A stretch of 15,399 nucleotides of DNA from Desulfuromonas sp. (GCA_002869605.1 PKUI01000076.1:1-15399); one strand, 5' to 3'. Shown: positions 1 to 7,210, counted from the stretch's first letter. Notes: generated by a model not told the origin, from the letters alone. Numbers and translations are program-made.

Positions 1-540
1 CTGTTGGTGGTCGTGACGGCTTGCCCGGCGTTCGGCGTGCGCGAACTGGAGGGTGTCGAGCTGCCGGAGCGCATCGATAGCGACACTCAGCAGCTGGTCA
101 TCAACGGCGCAGGGGTGCGCAGCAAATGGTTCCTCGATCTCTATGTCGCCGGGCTCTATCTCGAGGCGCCACTGATTGACGCGCGGCAGGTGATCGATGC
201 GGATCGACCTTCGCTACTGCGCCTCGAAATCGTCTCCGGACTAATCAGCAGCGAGAAGATGGAGAAGGCGACCCGCGAAGGGTTCGAAAAGGCGGCAAGC
301 GGCGGCTACCCGGCGAGTACGGAGCAGGTCGATGCCTTTATCGAGGTGTTCCGCGAGGAGATTAAAGAAGGAGATCGTTTCGATCTCTTCTACCTTCCTG
401 GAGAGGGAGTGCGGGCAACCAAGAACGGTGTATTGCGTGCGACCCTGAGCGGACTCCCCTTCAAGCAGGCGCTGTTGGCTGTCTGGTTGGGAGAGGAACC
501 GGCCCAGGAGAGTCTCAGGCAGGCGTTGCTCACGCACTAG
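1..540 (+). CDS. Chalcone isomerase-like exported protein (5' end outside window)
   Basis: The frame is open from base 1, so the true start and most of the signal sequence lie upstream. The first residues (LLVVVTACPAFG) look like the end of a signal peptide's hydrophobic core. They are followed by about 160 residues of the chalcone isomerase-like fold: a GVELPERI strand, the hallmark GAGVRSKWFLDLYVAGLYL near residues 35-54, and a C-terminal KNGVLRATLSGLPFKQALLAVWLG segment in which the chain ends. Bacterial members of this family are mostly exported proteins of unknown role, probably binding small hydrophobic ligands, and are not known to make flavonoids. Export could be by signal peptidase I after AFG. 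VTAC also fits a lipobox, so a lipoprotein is possible. The stop is 21 bp before nhaA, which suggests co-transcription. The family assignment is fairly secure; the function is unknown. Confidence 0.8.
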   Translation: MLVVVTACPAFGVRELEGVELPERIDSDTQQLVINGAGVRSKWFLDLYVAGLYLEAPLIDARQVIDADRPSLLRLEIVSGLISSEKMEKATREGFEKAASGGYPASTEQVDAFIEVFREEIKEGDRFDLFYLPGEGVRATKNGVLRATLSGLPFKQALLAVWLGEEPAQESLRQALLTH

Positions 541-561
541 TCATGGAGGGTGTGGAAATAG

Positions 562-1734
562 ATGGTTAAGGATCTGAAAACCCTACTGCAGACGGAAGCA
601 GGTGGCGGCATTGTGTTGTTTTGCACCGCCGTGCTGGCCCTGGTCTGGGCTAACTCGCCGCTCTCCTTCGCCTATGAAGCGCTGCTCGGGATGCCGGTCG
701 AAGTCCGGGTCGGGCCGTTGCAGCTCGCCAAGCCTCTGCTGCTCTGGGTCAATGATGGCCTGATGGCGATTTTCTTTTTTCTGGTCGGCTTGGAACTGAA
801 ACGCGAGATGTTGAGTGGCGAACTCTCCTCGTTACGCAGCGTGGTGTTTCCTGGGCTTGGTGCCCTGGGGGGGATGCTTGCACCGGCGCTGATCTATGTG
901 CTGATTAACTGGGGTGATGAACTGGCCTTGAGCGGTTGGGCGATTCCCGCCGCAACTGATATCGCCTTCGCTCTGGGTGTGCTAGCCCTGCTCGGGAAGA
1001 GGGTGCCGCCGGCGCTCAAGCTGTTTCTCCTTTCGCTGGCGATCTTCGATGACCTTGGCGCAATTATCATCATCGCGCTGTTTTACTCTGGTGACCTGGC
1101 ACTCGGTGGCCTTGCGGTCGCGGTTGTCTGCCTGGTGCTGTTGTGGGTGCTGAATCGTCGTGGGGTATGTGAGGTGGCGCCCTACGCCCTGCTCGGATTT
1201 GTGATGTGGGTTGCGGTACTCAAGTCGGGGGTGCATGCAACCCTGGCCGGAGTGGCTCTGGCCTTCTTTATTCCGCTGCAGAGTAGGGACAATCCCGAGG
1301 TCTCGCCGTTGCGCGAACTCGAACACGACCTGCATGGCGCGGTCAGCTTCGGTGTGCTGCCGGTCTTTGCCCTGTGCAATGCCGGGGTGTCACTGGCCGG
1401 CGTGGGCCTCGCTAGCCTGATGCACGGTGTGCCTCTCGGCATCGCCCTCGGGCTGCTGGTCGGCAAGCAGTTCGGCATCATGCTGTTCTGCGGTCTGGGC
1501 GTGATGCTCGGTATCGCCTCTCTCCCCCAGGGGGTAACCTGGAAGGCTGTCTACGGGGCCTCTCTGCTGTGCGGAGTCGGCTTTACTATGAGCCTGTTTA
1601 TCGGCTCACTCGCCTTCGAGCAGTCTCATGTCGATATCCTCTTCGACGAGCGGCTCGGCATCCTGCTCGGTTCGTCTCTCTCCGGTCTGGCCGGCTACCT
1701 GGTGCTGCGCAAGGTGCTTCCCGCCTCCGGGTAA
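562..1734 (+). CDS. nhaA: Na+/H+ antiporter NhaA
   Basis: Inner-membrane electrogenic sodium/proton antiporter, which in this family exchanges Na+ out for 2 H+ in and supports sodium and pH homeostasis. At 390 residues it is full length and highly hydrophobic, with about 11-12 membrane segments. Key residues fall at the same numbers as in E. coli NhaA: Asp133 in PAATDIAF, the ion-binding pair Asp163-Asp164 in AIFDDLGAI, and His225 in KSGVHATLAG. The conserved transport lysine (E. coli Lys300) is Lys302 in LLVGKQFGI. The N-terminal TEAGGGIVLF and DGLMAIFFFLVGLELKRE motifs are also typical. The ATG is preceded by GGAGGG at 545-550. It lies 21 bp after the chalcone isomerase-like gene and 7 bp before the next gene, so is probably in an operon. 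No pH- or sodium-responsive regulator is visible nearby. Confidence 0.97.
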   Translation: MVKDLKTLLQTEAGGGIVLFCTAVLALVWANSPLSFAYEALLGMPVEVRVGPLQLAKPLLLWVNDGLMAIFFFLVGLELKREMLSGELSSLRSVVFPGLGALGGMLAPALIYVLINWGDELALSGWAIPAATDIAFALGVLALLGKRVPPALKLFLLSLAIFDDLGAIIIIALFYSGDLALGGLAVAVVCLVLLWVLNRRGVCEVAPYALLGFVMWVAVLKSGVHATLAGVALAFFIPLQSRDNPEVSPLRELEHDLHGAVSFGVLPVFALCNAGVSLAGVGLASLMHGVPLGIALGLLVGKQFGIMLFCGLGVMLGIASLPQGVTWKAVYGASLLCGVGFTMSLFIGSLAFEQSHVDILFDERLGILLGSSLSGLAGYLVLRKVLPASG

Positions 1735-1741
1735 CCATTCC

Positions 1742-2116
1742 ATGCCGTGGCGCCTGTTGGCCGATATCCTCGCCCTGCTTCATCTTGTCTTCGTGCTCTA
1801 CGTGATGCTCGGTGGCCTGTCGGTGCTGCGCTGGCCGCGCAGCGCTTGGGTCCACCTGCCCGCGGTTGTTTGGGGCGTGCTGGTGGAGGCAGCCGGTTGG
1901 ACCTGCCCCTTGACCCCGCTTGAGAACCTTGCCCGCGCCGCCGCGGGGAAAGCCGGCTACGCTGAAGGCTTTATCGACCATTACCTGCGTATACTGCTCT
2001 ATCCTGCGGGACTCAGCCGCGAGCTTCAACTTGTCTTGGGTGGAGTGGTATTGCTGAGCAATTCCCTTATTTACCGACTGGTCTGGCGACGCTGGCGAAA
2101 CGGGAGGGTGGGATGA
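1742..2116 (+). CDS. DUF2784 family small membrane protein
   Basis: A 124-residue integral membrane protein matching the DUF2784 family. Its features are MPWRLLADILALLHL at the N-terminus, a central WGVLVEAAGWTCPLTPLEN with the family's conserved Trp, Cys, Pro and Glu residues, and GYAEGFIDHYL followed by a hydrophobic C-terminal part. About four membrane segments are likely. I chose the ATG at 1742 because the longer open frame reaches back into nhaA and the family starts close to this Met; its ribosome-binding site is weak, so translation may be coupled to nhaA, which stops 7 bp earlier. Its last bases overlap the next start in an ATGA arrangement. The biochemical role of the family is unknown. 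No link to sodium transport can be shown beyond the operon context. Confidence 0.8.
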   Translation: MPWRLLADILALLHLVFVLYVMLGGLSVLRWPRSAWVHLPAVVWGVLVEAAGWTCPLTPLENLARAAAGKAGYAEGFIDHYLRILLYPAGLSRELQLVLGGVVLLSNSLIYRLVWRRWRNGRVG

Positions 2117-2970
2117 AGGCTGTTGCAAGGGGGCTGGTCTTGTTGATGCTGTTGATCGCACTCAGTGCCTGCCGGCGTGAACAGGCGCTGCGTGGTCGGG
2201 TCATCGACTATGACAGCGGCGCGCCGGTCTCCGGTGCGACGGTCTCCGCACGGCAGAGCGGCTGGGGCGTCAGCGATGGTTCACTGGTTTGGGATAAGAG
2301 CTTCGATTATCGGGCCTCCAGCGATAATGATGGCTACTTCGAGCTTCGTTATGCTCACGGCTCCGCAGCGCATCTCTGGGTTGAGGCGCAAGCTTACCAG
2401 CGTCTGGTGCTCTGGAGCGAGCCGAGTGACAGGCTGTTGTTGCCGCTTAAACCACGGTTTTTAGACGATCAAGCGCTTACCGCAGGGCATCTCGTTTTTG
2501 GCCAGTACCGCGACAAACGCTTCTTCGGCTGGGACTTTTCCACCTGCCGGCAGGTGGATGAGTCGTCCGGGGCCGATCTGTTCCCTGTCGAGATGGATAC
2601 CGATTCGAGGGGGCGGGTGGTGCTGGGAACCTCTGGTCAAGGGGGGCTGGTTTGCCAAAGTTTCAGCGAACTCGGTGCTCCGGCGCAGCCGCTGACCTAC
2701 AGCGATAAAGCGCCGCGCGAGGGGTACCTCCCCCGGGTGGCGCTTGATTTCACGCAGGATGAAGGCGGAGTCTGCTTCGTGCGCACCCGTGACGGTGCCC
2801 ACTTTGCCAAGTTCGCCTATACCCCGCACAATTTTGCTGCCCGTGCCGACCCACAGCTGCAGCGCGATGTGGTTTTGCGTTTCGTCTACAACCCTGGTGG
2901 GGGGGGAGATCTCCGCTTCCAGGAGGAGTCGCCCCATCCGAGCTGCGGCGATCCGTGGGAACTGCCTTGA
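2113..2970 (+). CDS. Lipoprotein with carboxypeptidase regulatory-like N-terminal domain
   Basis: A 285-residue predicted lipoprotein. Residues 1-19 form a basic-then-hydrophobic signal peptide ending in the lipobox LSAC, so lipidation would occur at Cys20. Residues 26 to about 110 fit a carboxypeptidase regulatory-like (transthyretin-type) beta-sandwich: LRGRVIDYDSGAPVSGATV, then the typical DNDGYFELRY turn, then an aromatic strand ending LLLPLKP. Residues 115-285 are not recognised. They carry four cysteines (145, 181, 221, 278) that could form disulfides in the envelope, and read like a beta-rich domain. The start overlaps the DUF2784 stop (ATGA) and follows a strong GGGAGG at 2102-2107, so translation is coupled. 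It is the last gene of this plus-strand group and converges on the sigma-54 activator gene, 18 bp away. Lipoprotein status is well supported; function is unknown. Confidence 0.75.
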   Translation: MKAVARGLVLLMLLIALSACRREQALRGRVIDYDSGAPVSGATVSARQSGWGVSDGSLVWDKSFDYRASSDNDGYFELRYAHGSAAHLWVEAQAYQRLVLWSEPSDRLLLPLKPRFLDDQALTAGHLVFGQYRDKRFFGWDFSTCRQVDESSGADLFPVEMDTDSRGRVVLGTSGQGGLVCQSFSELGAPAQPLTYSDKAPREGYLPRVALDFTQDEGGVCFVRTRDGAHFAKFAYTPHNFAARADPQLQRDVVLRFVYNPGGGGDLRFQEESPHPSCGDPWELP

Positions 2971-2988
2971 TCAAGCTCCGGTCCCGCT

Positions 2989-5805
2989 TCAGCTGATCCT
3001 CACCGTCTTGTAGAGGAAGTTCTTGAGGCGAAAGAAGGTCTTCTGCTCTGCGGGGTCCTCCGGGTTGCAGGCGCGCAGCTGCCGGGCGATCTTCGGCATG
3101 CTGGTCGCCCCGTCGCCGCGCGCACGGTTGATCACTTCGATGACCACGTCGCGGGTGATGCGGTTGTTGCTGTACGGTTCGTAGATACCGCTCCAGAAGT
3201 CGTCACGGTGGTCGCGGATCGCGGTGTAGACGGCGTCGGCCGCCTGGCTGGTAAGCTGGTCGAGCTGACTGCTCTCCGGAGCTGGAAGGGGGGCGCCGAG
3301 CGCCCGGCGGATGGTTGCCGCGTCGATTTTCTTGCTGCGGGAAAACAGCAGCGCCCGCAGCAGGATGCTGCGCAGCTCACGTACGTTACCGGTGTAGGGG
3401 TGGCGCGCCAACTCCTCTCGCGCCTCGCGGCTCAAGGTCGGGACCTCTCCTGTGGTCTCCTCGGGGTTTTTGTAGACCTGCCACAGTCTGCCGAGGAAGT
3501 GGACGGCGAGGTCGGGGATGTCCTCGCGGCGTTCGTTGAGCGAGGGGACCTCGATGGTCAGCTCCGAGAGACGATAGTAGAGGTCTTCACGGAACAGCCC
3601 CTGGTCGATCAGGGTGCGCAGGTTCTTGTTGGACGCCGCCACCAGCACCACGCGCGCGTAGCGGGTGGTGTTCTCTCCCAGGCGCACAAATCCACCGTTG
3701 TCGAGAAAACGGAGTAGCTGGACCTGGGTCTTCGGGTCGGCATCGCCGATTTCATCCAGAAACACCACCCCGCCGTGAGCTTCTTCGAGGATCCCCTGGC
3801 GGTCAGCGTGGGCACCGGTAAAGGCGCCGCGCTTGTGACCGAACAGCTCCGAGTAGGTCAGCTCGCCGCTATAGGCAGCGATGTTGGTCTTGCGCACGGT
3901 CAGCGTCCCCTGCGGATCGACCTGTTGACGGTAGGTCTCGTTGAGGCGCGAGTAGAGGTTGTTGAACAAAAACTCCTTGCCGCTGCCGGTTTCGCCATGG
4001 ATCAGGATCGACGGCAGGCCGAGGGTCGCTTCCTGGGTGCCGCTCTTCTGCCAAAGGGCCATGCGGTTGGCCAGCGGCAGGGTGATCTGCTCGATGTATT
4101 CGATGATCTCGCGGCTCTTGGCCGAGTTCCCGATGATGTTTCCGAGCTTGTAGGAGGAGACCTTCGGGTCGCGGTAGTCGATGTCGCTACGCAGGCGTGT
4201 GACCTCGTGAGTCAGCTGCTCGATGCGCAGCAGGTCGGAGAGTTGACGGGCGATCATGCGCTCGATGATCATCAGGATGCGTCGATGTTCCTCGGTGAAG
4301 TGGTGAGGTTTGAGGCTGTCGAGGCAGATGACGGCAAGAACCTCTTCGTTGCTGATGATCGGGATCGCCAGCTCGCTCTTGATCACCGAGGTGATCGTCC
4401 GGTAGAAACCGCGATGCCGGTGCGGGTCGCTGGTGTCGAGCACCAACTGCGGTTTTCCGGTGTGCGCCGCCAGCCCGGTAAGGCTGCGTTCTCCCATTGG
4501 CAGGTTCTCTCCGCCGACACGGATCGGTGGGATGTCCTTTTTTAGCCACTCCTTGCTCTTGGCCCCGACCAGCATTCCTTCCGCGGTTTCGACCTTCAGC
4601 CAGCGTTCGCCATCGATGGTTTCGACCAGCGCGATGCTGCCGGTGTCGGCGCCGATCAGCTCGGTCGCTTTGGAGAGTACCCGCGCCAGGAACGGTTGCG
4701 GAGCATCGAACTTTTCTTGCAGTAAGTCGTTGATCTCCGAGAGCACCTGGATCTCCATGTGCTCGCTGCCGATCTCCTGAATCACCCGCTCCGCCATCTC
4801 GGCGTGTCCCTCGAGAAGCCCTTTTTCGTGGGCGTTAAACTCGTAGTCTTCAGTGGTGTAGTAGTTGACCAGGCAGATTACCTTGTGTGTATGGGGGTCG
4901 TAGCGCGGTACGATGTAGAGCGATTTCAGGCCGAGCTCCGCAGTCAGGTACTGTTTCTGCAGGGTCAAATCGTCGAGCTTCGGCACGAACAGGGGGGCCA
5001 GCAACCGCTCGTCGATGATGTTCCCCTGGCGGTTGATGAAGTTGGCAAGCAGCGATTTTCCTGGGCCGAGGTCGATCAGCCCCTCGTCTTCGTAGATGCG
5101 TCGGGTCTGCTTCTCCTTGGAGGCAGCGGCGAGAACCTCGAGGCCGGCCTCGCTGCCATCGGGGGTGAGTGGGGCCGGGACCAGTACTGCGGCCAGGGCC
5201 AGGCGGTCGATCAGGTGCACCGCAGAACGTACCATGGTCAGGGCGGCTTCCTTTTTTTTGCCGGCGTCGACCCTGCGGGCGAGGAGGATCTGCTGGTGGT
5301 ACTTGAGCGCCTGGTTAAGCTTGGGGGCGACTTCGGAGAAGAAGTCGTAGAGCCCCTTGAGTTGAGGGGCGTCAGGGAGTTGTTTGTTGCGATCGCTGTC
5401 GATGCAGACCACGCCGATGGCGCGTTTGCCTGCCAGTAGGGGGAGCAGGGAGCAGGCTTGGATGTCGAATTCGGCACCAAATTTCTGGGCATGGACGGTC
5501 GGGGCCTTGGCCATGCGTGGGATGTGGACTTCCTGGTGGCGGGCAAACACCCGGGAGACGATAAACTCGTCGCTGTTGATCGGGAACGGCCGTTTGCGTA
5601 ACGCGTTCGCGTGGTTACCTGTCGCAGAGATGCATTCGAGGGTGCCACTGGTCAGGTCCTCGAGGTAGATGCGGCATTGGCTGTGAGGAACGATCAGGGC
5701 CACGGCATCGGTAGAGACATGGAGGATGTCACCGAGGTTTTCCTTGTCGTAGTGGCGAACTTTTTCGATCAGGCCGGAGAGGTGTTGTGTGTGACGTGTG
5801 TCCAT
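2989..5805 (-). CDS. Sigma-54-dependent transcriptional activator with tandem GAF domains
   Basis: A 938-residue cytoplasmic enhancer-binding protein that would remodel sigma-54 RNA polymerase. Residues about 20-165 and 352-525 are GAF sensory domains. Residues about 190-345 look like a third, degenerate GAF. The AAA+ domain spans about 555-835, with Walker A GETGSGK (604-610), the sigma-54 contact loop GAFTGA (660-665), Walker B VVFLDEIGD (680-688), FREDLYYRL with its arginines (738-746) and NVREL (807-811). It departs from NtrC-type proteins in three ways. There is an insertion just before Walker A (about 580-597). There is another between Walker A and the GAFTGA loop (about 622-637). The C-terminus (875-938) lacks the usual Fis-type helix-turn-helix and instead has an ITRDVV...MPKIARQL...LKNFLYKTV pattern. 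There is no receiver domain, so the input is probably a small molecule or partner binding to the GAF domains. It has its own sigma-70-like promoter. The target promoters are not identifiable here. Confidence 0.93.
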   Translation of the reverse strand: MDTRHTQHLSGLIEKVRHYDKENLGDILHVSTDAVALIVPHSQCRIYLEDLTSGTLECISATGNHANALRKRPFPINSDEFIVSRVFARHQEVHIPRMAKAPTVHAQKFGAEFDIQACSLLPLLAGKRAIGVVCIDSDRNKQLPDAPQLKGLYDFFSEVAPKLNQALKYHQQILLARRVDAGKKKEAALTMVRSAVHLIDRLALAAVLVPAPLTPDGSEAGLEVLAAASKEKQTRRIYEDEGLIDLGPGKSLLANFINRQGNIIDERLLAPLFVPKLDDLTLQKQYLTAELGLKSLYIVPRYDPHTHKVICLVNYYTTEDYEFNAHEKGLLEGHAEMAERVIQEIGSEHMEIQVLSEINDLLQEKFDAPQPFLARVLSKATELIGADTGSIALVETIDGERWLKVETAEGMLVGAKSKEWLKKDIPPIRVGGENLPMGERSLTGLAAHTGKPQLVLDTSDPHRHRGFYRTITSVIKSELAIPIISNEEVLAVICLDSLKPHHFTEEHRRILMIIERMIARQLSDLLRIEQLTHEVTRLRSDIDYRDPKVSSYKLGNIIGNSAKSREIIEYIEQITLPLANRMALWQKSGTQEATLGLPSILIHGETGSGKEFLFNNLYSRLNETYRQQVDPQGTLTVRKTNIAAYSGELTYSELFGHKRGAFTGAHADRQGILEEAHGGVVFLDEIGDADPKTQVQLLRFLDNGGFVRLGENTTRYARVVLVAASNKNLRTLIDQGLFREDLYYRLSELTIEVPSLNERREDIPDLAVHFLGRLWQVYKNPEETTGEVPTLSREAREELARHPYTGNVRELRSILLRALLFSRSKKIDAATIRRALGAPLPAPESSQLDQLTSQAADAVYTAIRDHRDDFWSGIYEPYSNNRITRDVVIEVINRARGDGATSMPKIARQLRACNPEDPAEQKTFFRLKNFLYKTVRIS

Positions 5806-5817
5806 GCGCGCACCCTT

Positions 5818-5836
5818 TGAGTAGGTTTAGTACTCA
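5818..5836. repeat. 19 bp dyad at the activator transcription start
   Basis: TGAGTA and its exact inverse TACTCA flank a 7 bp centre (TGAGTA-N7-TACTCA). The dyad lies just downstream of the -10 box at 5839-5844 and covers the predicted start site. It could be an operator for a repressor, possibly autoregulatory, or a small hairpin in the leader RNA. Two 6 bp arms can also arise by chance. Confidence 0.4.
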
Positions 5837-5838
5837 GA

Positions 5839-5868
5839 ACTATAGGTGTGTCGCTCGGGTGATGTCAA
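5839..5868 (-). promoter_or_regulatory. Sigma-70-type promoter for the sigma-54 activator gene
   Basis: Read on the minus strand, TTGACA (plus-strand 5863-5868) is followed by an 18 bp spacer and TATAGT (5839-5844). The -35 box is a perfect consensus match and the -10 matches five of six positions. It would start transcription near 5832, about 27 bases before the ATG at 5805, with AAAGGG as the ribosome-binding site. The -35 box overlaps the last bases of the metallopeptidase gene, so the activator can be transcribed independently of the upstream operon. This is a visual match only. Confidence 0.65.
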
Positions 5869-6479
5869 AGGGTTTGTCGCGGCGTTTTGCGGCGTGCTAC
5901 AAGGCGGGCGCGTGGGCGCCGGATGCGCAGCCCGCTGATCTTGAAGATACCCTGCTGCCACTCTTCGGGAGTGAGGGTGAGCAGCGCAGGAAGTTCTTTC
6001 CCTCCGTCGAGGTAGCGGGAGGTCAGGGCTTCGACCTGGGCATCGTAGCCGTGATGACGCTCTCCATGGGCGTAGCGGGCCCCGGGGTAGCGGCGGATGT
6101 CTCCGTCGCAGGCGGGAGAGATATGCCACAGTTCGTGGAGCAGCGTGGTGAGACGCTCGCGCGGCTCAAGATGAAAAAAGCGTGGCAGTAGCAGGGTGAT
6201 GAGGTAGAGGACTTCACGCCCCTCGTGCTTGAATTCAGGGTATTCCCAGGTTTCCAGGAAACGTCCGTTGCGGCGTTCGAGCTGGCGGCTGCCGGCTTTG
6301 CCGCGCAGCGGCGTGATGCGCGCCAGCAGCCCTCCGCGACCCGGTCGGCGCGAGCGGCTGAAGGTGAAGAGGAGTTTGTCGACGTTGATATGGGCAAGCT
6401 CTTCGCAGGTGGCCACCAGGGCACGACTCAAACGCTCAAGTTCGCAGCTCAGGTCGATATGACGCGTTGTAGACGGCAC
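5865..6479 (-). CDS. Putative zinc metallopeptidase (HELWH motif)
   Basis: A 204-residue protein with no signal peptide and no membrane segment. The helix LTTLLHELWHI places HExxH at residues 115-119, the zinc-binding and catalytic signature of gluzincin/zincin-type peptidases. A second conserved-looking cluster, HGERHHGYDAQV (138-149), offers His138, His142 and His143 as further metal ligands. SPACDGDIRRY lies between the two. This layout resembles the putative phage-type metallopeptidase family with HELWHI motifs, but no activity is known to me for such proteins. The N-terminal half contains a basic patch (SRSRRPGRGG, 41-50) and the C-terminal 20 residues are strongly basic, which could favour nucleic-acid or membrane-surface binding. 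The start is GTG, 7 bp after the cytochrome stop, with no clear ribosome-binding site, so coupled translation is likely. Substrate unknown; a non-catalytic metal-binding role is possible. Confidence 0.72.
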   Translation of the reverse strand: MPSTTRHIDLSCELERLSRALVATCEELAHINVDKLLFTFSRSRRPGRGGLLARITPLRGKAGSRQLERRNGRFLETWEYPEFKHEGREVLYLITLLLPRFFHLEPRERLTTLLHELWHISPACDGDIRRYPGARYAHGERHHGYDAQVEALTSRYLDGGKELPALLTLTPEEWQQGIFKISGLRIRRPRARLVARRKTPRQTL

Positions 6480-6486
6480 AAGCCGA

Positions 6487-6753
6487 TTAGTTGAGCTTGT
6501 GGCAGATCAGGCAGCGGTTTTTGAGCGGGTGCTCGGGCGGGAAGGGGACCCCGTCCTCATTGTGGCATTCGCTGCAGAGCGGCTCGGTGGCCTTCTTGCC
6601 TTTTTCGGTGACGGAGGAGTAGACCTGCCGGTGGGTGTCGTCCTTTGGAACGCGGGCGGTGGTTTCCGGGGGCGCCTTGAGAAAAAAGGCCACAACCCCG
6701 ATGGCGGCAATCAGCACGATGACGTCGAGAATTCTGCGTTTCTTTTTGTCCAT
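6487..6753 (-). CDS. Membrane-anchored diheme c-type cytochrome
   Basis: An 88-residue protein with a basic N-terminus (MDKKKRR) and one hydrophobic helix at about residues 8-25 that has no obvious cleavage site, so it is probably an uncleaved membrane anchor. The exported part carries two c-type heme motifs, CSECH (60-64) and CLICH (81-85). His41 and His75 are candidate distal ligands, the latter in PPEHPLKNRC just before the second motif. Such proteins pass electrons at the periplasmic face of the inner membrane. I start at the ATG at 6753, which has AGGA 10 bases upstream, not at a TTG 33 bases earlier that adds an implausible leader. It lies 49 bp after the membrane protein gene and 7 bp before the metallopeptidase, suggesting one operon. 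Its redox partner is unknown. Confidence 0.85.
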   Translation of the reverse strand: MDKKKRRILDVIVLIAAIGVVAFFLKAPPETTARVPKDDTHRQVYSSVTEKGKKATEPLCSECHNEDGVPFPPEHPLKNRCLICHKLN

Positions 6754-6802
6754 AATCTTTGTGTCCTGAGGGATGTCAGTTGGCAAGAATGGCGAGAGGC
6801 GA

Positions 6803-7129
6803 TCAGTCCGACTTCATGAACACCAGGTAGATAATGGCCGCCACAATCACCACCCCGCCGCCGATGAAGATCAGCAGCGATTCGCTGTAGAGCTCGGTCA
6901 CCTCGGTGCCGCGGTCGACCGTGTAGGAGAAAAGCAGGCAGAGCCCGACGACGCCAACGTCGAGGGCCAGCAGGCCTCTCCATTTCATGATCAGTGACAG
7001 AATCGCCAACGCGGCCGCTCCCCCGAGGAAATAGGGGTCCTGAACCAGGTCCGCGATGTTCATGTCGTTGATGACTTCCATCACCCTTTCGGTCTGGAAG
7101 TTCTGGAAGAATTCGATGATGGCATCCAT
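6803..7129 (-). CDS. Three-helix membrane protein of unknown function
   Basis: A 108-residue protein I do not recognise. Residues 1-30 are amphipathic and acidic (FFQNFQTERVMEVINDMN), followed by three hydrophobic segments at about 33-49, 52-70 and 84-104. A short KWRG turn lies between the first two, and an acidic DRGTEVTELYSE loop between the last two. No heme motif, conserved His pair or quinone-site motif stands out. The ATG at 7129 has GGAAGG about 10 bases upstream. It is the first gene of the minus-strand group, 49 bp ahead of the diheme cytochrome, and could be its membrane partner. That pairing is inferred only from position. Confidence 0.7.
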   Translation of the reverse strand: MDAIIEFFQNFQTERVMEVINDMNIADLVQDPYFLGGAAALAILSLIMKWRGLLALDVGVVGLCLLFSYTVDRGTEVTELYSESLLIFIGGGVVIVAAIIYLVFMKSD

Positions 7130-7153
7130 GGTCCGTCAGCCTTCCGGGTATAA

Positions 7154-7184
7154 ATAATAAGTTTTTGTGCAGCGGTGGAGTCAA
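7154..7184 (-). promoter_or_regulatory. Possible sigma-70 promoter for the membrane protein-cytochrome-peptidase operon
   Basis: On the minus strand TTGACT (7179-7184) precedes TATTAT (7154-7159) with a 19 bp spacer, longer than the ideal 17. The region between is A-rich near the -10. It lies 25 bp upstream of the ATG at 7129. No sigma-54 -24/-12 element with correct spacing was found here, so there is no direct sign that the neighbouring sigma-54 activator controls this operon. Confidence 0.4.
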
Positions 7185-7210
7185 GATGGCAGAACGATAG
7201 CAGAAATGAA

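Noticed and set aside
2969..2998. Bulged inverted repeat GATCAAGCT / AGCTGATC between the convergent genes
   Set aside because: The stem is imperfect with a 13-base loop and no T-tract on either strand, and it overlaps the stop codons of both genes, so termination function is not supported.
3775..4545. A 256-codon plus-strand open frame opposite the sigma-54 activator, and similar long antisense frames at 4759-5439 and 9762-10871
   Set aside because: These are high-GC shadows of strongly supported genes on the other strand; their translations show no recognisable domain.
7162..7184. Possible -24/-12 sigma-54 element upstream of the membrane protein gene on the minus strand
   Set aside because: TTGACT has GA where GG is required and the TGC is one base out of register, so a sigma-70-type reading fits better.
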